Shown here: piece after piece, positions 1 to 4,330 of the stretch
Position numbering within the stretch: position 1 is the first letter of the stretch
How the letters are laid out: each line of letters begins with the position of its first letter
Origin: an uncultured cyanobacterium
GTDB taxonomy: Bacteria; Cyanobacteriota; Cyanobacteriia; Cyanobacteriales; Geitlerinemataceae
DNA: 7,566 nt
NCBI GenBank assembly: GCA_937121005.1
Contig: CAKZKB010000254.1
Span: forward strand, 1-7,566
Direction of reading: 5' to 3'
Translations under genes and position numbers: made by a program
The notes under the pieces: model-generated
Databases searched by the model: none
What the model was told of the DNA's origin: nothing
The model's input: the letters and a program-made list of their open reading frames with translations, nothing else

Positions 1-55
1 CTTTGAGAAACCGGGTTTCTACACCCGAGGCGCGATCGGACACCTGAATAGTTAC
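1..55 (-). repeat. Palindrome-bearing intergenic repeat, copy 1 (cut by window edge)
   Basis: The perfect 15-bp palindrome AGAAACCGGGTTTCT lies at 6-20 and ACCTGAATAGTTAC at 42-55. On the minus strand, the direction of the ycf49-like gene, the order is GTAAC-type motif and then palindrome, as in the copies near 1694-1780 and 7510-7566. The GTAAC motif supplies the TAA stop of the ycf49-like gene (52-54). The CTTTG before the palindrome also matches the copy at 1740-1744. The spacer between motif and palindrome is longer here (21 nt, against 7 nt at 1760-1766) and contains a HIP1-like site. The left part may continue outside the window. Confidence 0.75.
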
Positions 56-348
56 AATCGAGCGACTGACCAAATTCGCCAAGCAGCCGCACATAGGGTA
101 CAATTTCCCAAGATGGTCATCGAGGCTTGTAGCGTCACCAACCAATCGAGAGACGGGGCATTGTCAAAAAAGTGCCAAGTACAAGCGCACATGGCTCCCA
201 CTAAAGCAGGTAACATCGCCAAAGACAACCATCGCCACGATCGCGTCTCGCTGACTTCACCATACTGCCACACAAAAACGATCGCAGCGATCCATTCAAT
301 GACGCTGGATACGTGAACCATCCAAGTGGGAATTGAAAGGACGTGCAT
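52..348 (-). CDS. ycf49: Ycf49-like DUF2499 membrane protein
   Basis: Encodes a 98-aa hydrophobic protein that I recognise as the Ycf49/DUF2499 family, found in cyanobacteria and plastid lineages; its molecular function is not established. Three membrane helices are visible at about residues 11-28, 38-55 and 68-90. The conserved-looking opening HVLSIPTWMVHVSSVIEW comes directly after the start, and a Cys/Trp/His/Asn-rich stretch CACTWHFFDNAPS sits at about 54-66. I chose the ATG at 348 because it gives the family's usual N-terminus and has a weak GAAG Shine-Dalgarno-like sequence upstream. An in-frame ATG at 369 would add MPHCRRF and has no visible ribosome binding site. The TAA stop lies inside an intergenic repeat. 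The gene is divergent from csaB with only about 44 nt between starts, so promoters probably overlap. Family call fairly sure; role unknown. Confidence 0.8.
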   Translation of the reverse strand: MHVLSIPTWMVHVSSVIEWIAAIVFVWQYGEVSETRSWRWLSLAMLPALVGAMCACTWHFFDNAPSLDWLVTLQASMTILGNCTLCAAAWRIWSVARL

Positions 349-392
349 AAATCTTCGACAGTGCGGCAATTTGCGGTATGGTTAAAACCATG
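349..392. promoter_or_regulatory. Short divergent promoter region between ycf49-like gene and csaB
   Basis: Only 44 nt separate the preferred starts of two divergent genes, so their promoters must overlap each other or the coding regions. On the plus strand, TCGACA (355-360) and TATGGT (377-382) with a 16-nt spacer resemble a sigma-70-type pair. If that pair is used, the csaB transcript would have almost no leader. This is a weak match by eye only. Confidence 0.25.
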
Positions 393-1430
393 CGAGCGGT
401 ACTGTGCGGCTACTACGGAATGGGCAACGGCGGCGACGAGGCGCTGTTGGCTTCCCTGTTGCAAATGTTACCACCGGATGTGACTCCGATCGTCTTGTCT
501 GGAGATCCGCAACAAACGTACAATCGCTATGGCGTGGAGTCTCGCCCGCGCAAGTCCTTACCGCAGGTACAATCGGCGTTAAATATAGCCGATGCGTTTA
601 TTTGGGGTGGCGGTAGCTTGATGCAAGATGCCACCAGTGCGCTTTCTCCAGTGTACTACGCTGGGTTAATGGGTTTAGCACGACGAGTCGAATTAACTAC
701 CATCGCCTGGGCCCAAGGGATCGGCCCTCTCAACCGCCAGTTTACCACACTTCTGGCTCGAAAATCATTTGCAGCTTGTCAGGGAATTAGCGTTCGCGAC
801 GGGCGATCGGGACGCATTTTACAAGAGTGGAAGTTGCCCTTTATTATGGCACCGGATCCGGTGTGGGCGCTAGACGCATCTCCGGTTCCGGGGTTAGGAA
901 ATTTACCCGCCCCGCGAGTGGCGGTGACGCTACGATCGCACCCCCAACTGACGCGATCGCGTTTAGATAATCTAACACGCGCCCTGGCCGATTTTCAAGT
1001 GGCAACCGATACATTTATTTTATTGTTACCGTTTCAGCCATCGCGAGATTTAGAGATGGCAGAATGGGTGCGATCGCGTTTGTCGGGCGACAGTACAATT
1101 CTACAACTCGAGGATCCCCGACAGCTAAAAGGGGCGTTTGCAGGGGTAGAAATGGCCATCGGAATGCGATTTCACAGTTTAGTGATGGCGGCGGCGGAAG
1201 GATGTCGCTGTTTTGCCCTCAGTTACGATCCGAAAGTCACCCAGTTAATGGCAGAATTAGACTTACCGGGATGGGAGTTAGACGCACTTCCCGATAATGC
1301 CAATGCCATCTCCAAAGCCTGGATCGAATGCTATGCGAATGGGGAGGCGTTGTCGCGCGATCGCCTGCATTCCTTGCGCGATCGCGCCTTGATGCACCAG
1401 GAGTTGTTACATGAGATTTTCTCGGTCTAA
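393..1430 (+). CDS. csaB: Polysaccharide pyruvyl transferase CsaB
   Basis: Encodes a 345-aa protein of the polysaccharide pyruvyl transferase family, CsaB type. In Bacillus and Thermus, CsaB adds ketal-linked pyruvate from phosphoenolpyruvate to wall polysaccharide so that SLH-domain proteins can bind. In cyanobacteria the same modification is thought to anchor SLH-porins and hence the outer membrane to the wall. Visible hallmarks are the N-terminal CGYYGMGNGGDEALL, WGGGSLMQDATS at about 71-82, AQGIGPL, a DPVW segment, and the C-terminal FHSLVMAAAEGC (from about residue 260) followed by LSYDPKV. Length is normal for the family and the frame is intact. I start it at the ATG at 393, which gives the usual MRAVLCGYYG opening. 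An in-frame ATG at 378 would add five residues; neither has a clear Shine-Dalgarno sequence. Several GCGATCGC octamers lie inside (953, 1070, 1357, 1378). It converges on gatB. Confidence 0.93.
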   Translation, partial: RAVLCGYYGMGNGGDEALLASLLQMLPPDVTPIVLSGDPQQTYNRYGVESRPRKSLPQVQSALNIADAFIWGGGSLMQDATSALSPVYYAGLMGLARRVELTTIAWAQGIGPLNRQFTTLLARKSFAACQGISVRDGRSGRILQEWKLPFIMAPDPVWALDASPVPGLGNLPAPRVAVTLRSHPQLTRSRLDNLTRALADFQVATDTFILLLPFQPSRDLEMAEWVRSRLSGDSTILQLEDPRQLKGAFAGVEMAIGMRFHSLVMAAAEGCRCFALSYDPKVTQLMAELDLPGWELDALPDNANAISKAWIECYANGEALSRDRLHSLRDRALMHQELLHEIFSV

Positions 1431-1461
1431 CTCCCGAGTCAGGAATTTCTCTCACCCCAAA

Positions 1462-1489
1462 CCCCTCTCACCTCCAGAGAAGGGCTTTT
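1462..1489 (+). terminator. Possible weak terminator downstream of csaB
   Basis: CCCTCTC (1463-1469) can pair with GAGAAGGG (1477-1484) with one bulged A and a 7-nt loop. It is followed by CTTTT (1485-1489). The arrangement and its position about 30 nt after the csaB stop suit an intrinsic terminator. The stem is imperfect and the T run is short. Confidence 0.3.
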
Positions 1490-1590
1490 ATACCAATTTC
1501 CAGAATTCATGCAACAGATGAGAATTGGAATGTAGGGGCAAACGGCGTTTGCCCTATCCGAAGTGTAACAATATTTTCGGAAAATGGTAT
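1489..1590. repeat. 102-bp MITE-like repeat, unit 1
   Basis: First of two head-to-tail 102-bp units. Its ends form a near-perfect inverted repeat: ATACCAATTTCC at the left against GGAAAATGGTAT at the right, one mismatch in 12 bp. The middle holds the 19-bp palindrome GGGCAAACGGCGTTTGCCC at 1536-1554. Terminal inverted repeats, small size, an internal palindrome and no coding capacity fit a non-autonomous miniature element. A minus-strand open frame across the two units is only a read-through of the repeat. No transposase gene is in the window. Confidence 0.8.
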
Positions 1591-1692
1591 TATACCAATT
1601 TCCAGAATTTATACAACAGATGAGAATTGAAATGTAGGGGCAAACGGCGTTTGCCCTATCCGAAGTGTAACAATATTTTCGGAAAATGGTAT
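1591..1692. repeat. 102-bp MITE-like repeat, unit 2
   Basis: Second copy, directly abutting the first. It differs at three positions only (unit positions 20, 23 and 40), all transitions, and carries the same inverted ends and the same 19-bp palindrome at 1638-1656. The three changes cluster in the left half and the last 62 bp are identical. This suggests a recent tandem duplication, or insertion of one copy beside another. Confidence 0.8.
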
Positions 1693-1693
1693 T

Positions 1694-1780
1694 AGAAACC
1701 CGGTTTCTGGCAGATCTCCAGATAAAATTCGAGTCTATCCTTTGAGAAACCGGGTTTCTTGCTTCCACCTGAATGGTTAC
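1694..1780 (-). repeat. Palindrome-bearing intergenic repeat, copy 2 (double palindrome)
   Basis: Read in the direction of gatB, this element begins 14 bp after the gatB stop codon with GTAACCATTCAGGT (1767-1780). Then comes palindrome AGAAACCCGGTTTCT (1745-1759), a 36-nt spacer, and a second 15-bp palindrome (1694-1708). The spacer contains the sub-palindrome AGATCT flanked by TCTGG/CCAGA. Positions 1724-1780 match the reverse complement of 7510-7566 at 54 of 57 positions. The element starts one base from the 102-bp tandem repeat. Together these repeats fill most of the 364-nt csaB-gatB gap, in which I see no gene. Confidence 0.8.
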
Positions 1781-1794
1781 GAGTCAGTTTTCTG

Positions 1795-3279
1795 TTAACC
1801 TTGCAACTTTTTAGCCAGAATTTGATTGGTCAATTTCGGATCTGCCCGGCCTTGGGTTTTCTTCATTACCTGACCCATAAAGAAGCCTTGTAACTTGGTT
1901 TTCCCACTGCGGAATTGTTCCACTTTGTCCGGGTTAGCTGCCAGAATCTCGTCGATCGCGCTTTCGATCGCCCCCGTATCGGAAATTTGGGTCATGCCTT
2001 TCGACTCGACCAATTTCTTAGGCGAACCGCCTTTTTCTAGCAACTCGGGCAAAATTTCCTTAGCGATTTTACCGCTAATGGTTTTGTTTTCAATCAGGTC
2101 GATCAACTCAGCTAGAATGGCCGGTTTCAGGGCGATCGCGCCAATATCGAGCTTGCTTTCTTTGAGATAAGCCGTCACATCTCCCATCACCCAGTTCGCC
2201 GCTTGTTTGGCATCGGCTCCCGCCGCGATCGTCGCCTCCAAATATTCAGCCACATCGCGATCGTCGGTTAGCACTTGGGTATCGTAAGCGGACAATCCCA
2301 ACTCCTCCTCGTAGCGTTTGCGCTTCGCCGCCGGAAGTTCGGGTAACTCGCTTTCCCACTGTTTCAACTGTTCGGGAGAAACTTCGATCGGCGTTAGATC
2401 CGGTTCCGGGAAATAGCGATAGTCGCTCGATCCCTCTTTGGTTCGCATCGAGATCGTCCGTTGGCTGTTCTCTTCCCAGAGGCGCGTTTCTTGAAGTATC
2501 GTTTCTCCCGTCTCGATCGCCGCGACTTGGCGTTCGATCTCGAACTCGATCGCCCGTTGGATGGCATTAAACGAGTTCATATTCTTAATTTCGACCTTCG
2601 TGCCAAATTCCGCTTGCCCCACCGGACGCACGGAAACATTAACATCGCAGCGCAAGGATCCCTCTTGCATATTGCCATCGCTGGCCCCCAAATAGCGGAC
2701 GATGCGGCGCAACTCGCGAGCGTATTCCGCTGCCTCCTGACCCGATCGCAGATCCGGTTCCGAGACAATTTCGAGCAGGGCAATTCCGGCACGGTTGAGA
2801 TCCACTAGCGAATAGGTCGATCCCGAAAGGCGATCGCTCCCAGCGTGTACCAGCTTACCCGCATCTTCCTCCATGTGCGCCCGCGTAATCCCGATGCGCT
2901 TGCGGGTGATATTTCCTTCCTCGTCGAGCAGTTCGACTTCTAACCAGCCGTTTTGGGCGATAGGGAGATCGTACTGAGAGATTTGGTAGTTCTTGGGCAA
3001 GTCTGGGTAAAAATACTGTTTGCGATCGAACTTGCTGTAAGGGGCGATCTCGCAGTTGAGGGCGAGCCCCACCTTCACCGCGTACTCCAGTACCTTCTGG
3101 TTGAGAACGGGCAGCACACCGGGCAACCCGGCGCAGATCGGGTCGATATTCTGGTTCGGATCGGCTCCGAAAGCCGTCGAAGAAGCCGAAAAAATCTTGC
3201 TTTCGGTACTCAGTTGGCAGTGGGTTTCCAAGCCGATAACAGCTTCGTACTGGGTTTTGGTGGGTGTGGCGACAGTCAT
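1795..3279 (-). CDS. gatB: Asp-tRNA(Asn)/Glu-tRNA(Gln) amidotransferase subunit B
   Basis: Encodes GatB (494 aa), the tRNA-binding kinase-like subunit of the GatCAB amidotransferase. GatCAB converts misacylated Glu-tRNA(Gln), and in many bacteria Asp-tRNA(Asn), to the amidated form with ATP and glutamine; it is needed in cyanobacteria because they lack glutaminyl-tRNA synthetase. Visible features are YEAVIGLETHCQL at about 11-23, FYPDLPKNYQISQYD at 90-104, the GatB signature around LVDLNRAGIALLEIVSEPD (158-176, with Ala where Pro is usual), SLRCDVNVSVRP at 208-219, DYRYFPEPDL at 286-295, and a YqeY-like helical tail ending KLTNQILAKKL. I start at the ATG at 3279. An in-frame ATG at 3312 would add 11 residues encoded by a heptamer repeat and is unlikely. 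Full length and intact. gatA and gatC are not nearby, as is common in cyanobacteria. Confidence 0.97.
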   Translation of the reverse strand: MTVATPTKTQYEAVIGLETHCQLSTESKIFSASSTAFGADPNQNIDPICAGLPGVLPVLNQKVLEYAVKVGLALNCEIAPYSKFDRKQYFYPDLPKNYQISQYDLPIAQNGWLEVELLDEEGNITRKRIGITRAHMEEDAGKLVHAGSDRLSGSTYSLVDLNRAGIALLEIVSEPDLRSGQEAAEYARELRRIVRYLGASDGNMQEGSLRCDVNVSVRPVGQAEFGTKVEIKNMNSFNAIQRAIEFEIERQVAAIETGETILQETRLWEENSQRTISMRTKEGSSDYRYFPEPDLTPIEVSPEQLKQWESELPELPAAKRKRYEEELGLSAYDTQVLTDDRDVAEYLEATIAAGADAKQAANWVMGDVTAYLKESKLDIGAIALKPAILAELIDLIENKTISGKIAKEILPELLEKGGSPKKLVESKGMTQISDTGAIESAIDEILAANPDKVEQFRSGKTKLQGFFMGQVMKKTQGRADPKLTNQILAKKLQG

Positions 3280-3284
3280 ATCAA

Positions 3285-3305
3285 TGAGCAATGAGCAATG
3301 AGCAA
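3285..3305. repeat. Heptamer tandem repeat (TGAGCAA)x3
   Basis: Three exact copies of TGAGCAA in tandem, followed by a degraded fourth (CGAACAA, 3306-3312). The repeat begins 5 nt upstream of the gatB start codon, where a leader and ribosome binding site would be expected, and no Shine-Dalgarno sequence is present there. This matches the short tandemly repeated repetitive (STRR) heptamers known in cyanobacterial genomes. Confidence 0.85.
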
Positions 3306-3400
3306 CGAACAATACCTCTCTCCCTTAACCATGATAGCGGCATGACGGGCCACCGCCCCCCCCATCCCGTAAATTCCGGTACGATCGCGCAAAAGAGACG

Positions 3401-3410
3401 ATAATATTAT
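3401..3410. promoter_or_regulatory. AT-rich palindrome, candidate -10 region
   Basis: ATAATATTAT is a perfect 10-bp palindrome and the most AT-rich spot in the gap between the divergent genes gatB and the coiled-coil gene. It reads as a -10-like box on both strands (TATTAT, TAATAT). I see no convincing -35 partner. The gap as a whole (3280-3569) contains no gene. Confidence 0.2.
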
Positions 3411-3429
3411 AGGGTGTGTGAGGACGGTA

Positions 3430-3457
3430 GGTGCGAGGTGCGAGGCGTGAGGTGCGA
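3430..3457. repeat. Heptamer tandem repeat, GGTGCGA type
   Basis: Four successive 7-bp units GGTGCGA, GGTGCGA, GGCGTGA, GGTGCGA, followed by GGT. The third unit differs at two positions. The 7-bp period and intergenic location are typical of cyanobacterial STRR sequences. Confidence 0.8.
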
Positions 3458-3500
3458 GGTTTGGGATTAGGGGTCGGCGATCGGTTTCCCACTTTCCCCA

Positions 3501-3535
3501 ACCTAAGACCTAAACTCTAACCCCTAAAACCGAAT
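3501..3535. repeat. Degenerate heptamer repeat, ACCTAAA type
   Basis: Five 7-bp units ACCTAAG, ACCTAAA, CTCTAAC, CCCTAAA, ACCGAAT keep a CTAA core in register in the first four, then decay. ACCCCTAA at 3520-3527 is also the inverted copy of TTAGGGGT at 3467-3474. It lies between the GGTGCGA repeat and the start of the coiled-coil gene. Confidence 0.55.
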
Positions 3536-3559
3536 CCCTTTGCGTGACAACGTTCGATC

Positions 3560-3565
3560 AGGTGA
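3560..3565 (+). promoter_or_regulatory. Ribosome binding site deciding the coiled-coil gene start
   Basis: AGGTGA lies 4 nt before the ATG at 3570. It is the best Shine-Dalgarno match in the window and favours this start over the in-frame TTG at 3540. Confidence 0.5.
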
Positions 3566-3569
3566 CAAC

Positions 3570-4181
3570 ATGAGCGACATCGCCCCCGATATGCGCGATC
3601 GGCTGGGAAATATCGACCAGATTCGCAATATTTTATTTGGTAGCGAACTGCGCGACTACGACAACCGCTTTAAGCGGCTAGAAACCGAAGTCGCAAATTT
3701 GCAGCAAGAGACGCAAAAAAACTTGCAGCAGATGAAAGAAAGTCTGTCAGCCGAAATGCGGGCGGCGGTTAATTCCATTGAGAAAAAGCTGCAATACCTC
3801 AGCGCTGCGGCCGATGAAGAAATTGCCGACGTGCGCCAACAAATTGACAGCAACGATCGCGATATTTCTACCACCGTCGCTGCCATCGAACAAACCTTCA
3901 AATCTCAGGTCGAGTCGTTGCGCGGCGAAATGGTACACGCTCACAGTGGCTTCCAGCAAGACATCAAAACCTTCCAAACCTATATTCTAGAAGAATTGGG
4001 CAAGCGCTATGGCAACTTGAGCGAAGTCAAAGTTTCTCGGGACGATCTCGCGGAGATGCTATTCGATCTGTGTATGCAGTTGAAGGGCGATCGCGGCGAG
4101 ATCCCGGCTGAAATGGAGAAAGAATTTAAAACCAACTCCGAGGGCAACGAGTATTTACTGCCCGATCGCCAATCATCCTAA
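3570..4181 (+). CDS. Coiled-coil protein of unknown function, first gene of the GTPase/OmpA cassette
   Basis: Encodes a 203-aa soluble, charged, mostly helical protein with no signal peptide or membrane segment. The N-terminal segment IDQIRNILFGSELRDYDNRF (about 15-34) leads into a long coiled coil (about 35-145) rich in Glu, Gln, Lys and Leu. A compact C-terminal segment around VSRDDLAEMLFDLCMQLKG (about 154-172) follows, and the tail looks disordered. I have a memory of similar QIRxxLFG...RDYxxRFxxLE openings in uncharacterised bacterial proteins, but I cannot name a characterised family. The start at 3570 rests on the AGGTGA site; a TTG at 3540 would add ten residues. It is followed after 149 nt by the OmpA-domain gene on the same strand, so co-transcription is plausible. 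A structural or scaffold role with that protein and the downstream GTPase is inference from position and the shared helical character. Confidence 0.75.
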   Translation: MSDIAPDMRDRLGNIDQIRNILFGSELRDYDNRFKRLETEVANLQQETQKNLQQMKESLSAEMRAAVNSIEKKLQYLSAAADEEIADVRQQIDSNDRDISTTVAAIEQTFKSQVESLRGEMVHAHSGFQQDIKTFQTYILEELGKRYGNLSEVKVSRDDLAEMLFDLCMQLKGDRGEIPAEMEKEFKTNSEGNEYLLPDRQSS

Positions 4182-4183
4182 AT

Positions 4184-4257
4184 GTAACGATTCAGGTATC
4201 CTATCTTAGTATAAACTGGTGTAGAAACCGGGTTTCTGGGTCAACCTGAATGCTTAC
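4184..4257. repeat. 74-bp palindromic element with terminal inverted repeats (copy 3 of family)
   Basis: GTAACGATTCAGGT (4184-4197) and ACCTGAATGCTTAC (4244-4257) are inverted copies with 12 of 14 bases matching. They enclose the palindrome AGAAACCGGGTTTCT (4223-4237). The left end is 2 nt after the stop codon of the coiled-coil gene. This is the only copy in the window where both outer motifs face each other, so it may show the complete element. TATAAA at 4210-4215 inside could be a -10 box, but no -35 is evident. Confidence 0.75.
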
Positions 4258-4285
4258 TCCTAAATCAAGCTCCCATTCAAGTTTT

Positions 4286-4306
4286 TGAATTCTGAATTCT
4301 GAATTG
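4286..4306. repeat. Heptamer tandem repeat (TGAATTC)x3
   Basis: TGAATTC, TGAATTC, TGAATTG in tandem, ending 24 nt before the preferred ATG of the OmpA-domain gene. The inverted pair ATTCAA (4275-4280) and TTGAAT (4285-4290) with a 4-nt loop overlaps its left end. This is another cyanobacterial-type STRR, different in sequence from those near gatB. Confidence 0.8.
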
Positions 4307-4330
4307 GAGCGTAGCGACCAGAGCGTTATT

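Noticed and set aside
201..464. Minus-strand open frame overlapping both ycf49-like and csaB starts
   Set aside because: It is a shadow frame across two well-supported genes and has no recognisable features.
1489..1692. CRISPR array
   Set aside because: There are only two units, directly abutting, with no unique spacers between them and no cas genes nearby.
1745..1759. AGAAACCGGGTTTCT as an intrinsic terminator hairpin
   Set aside because: The arms are 7 bp with a single central base (about 6 bp with a 3-nt loop in RNA), AU-rich, and not followed by a T run; the same palindrome occurs in several contexts.
1439..1768. Minus-strand open frame of 109 codons with an internally repeated peptide
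   Set aside because: It is the translation of the two 102-bp repeat units and neighbouring repeats; the peptide repeat follows from the DNA repeat and there is no family resemblance.
3280..3312. Extended gatB start at 3312
   Set aside because: The extra 11 residues come from the TGAGCAA heptamer array, and the normal GatB N-terminus begins at 3279.
3356..3363. Run of eight C as a phase-variation tract
   Set aside because: It lies in a gap, not inside a reading frame or clear promoter spacer, and a single short run is weak evidence.
3540..3569. TTG start for the coiled-coil gene
   Set aside because: The ATG at 3570 has a well-spaced AGGTGA site; the TTG follows a repeat tract and has no such site.
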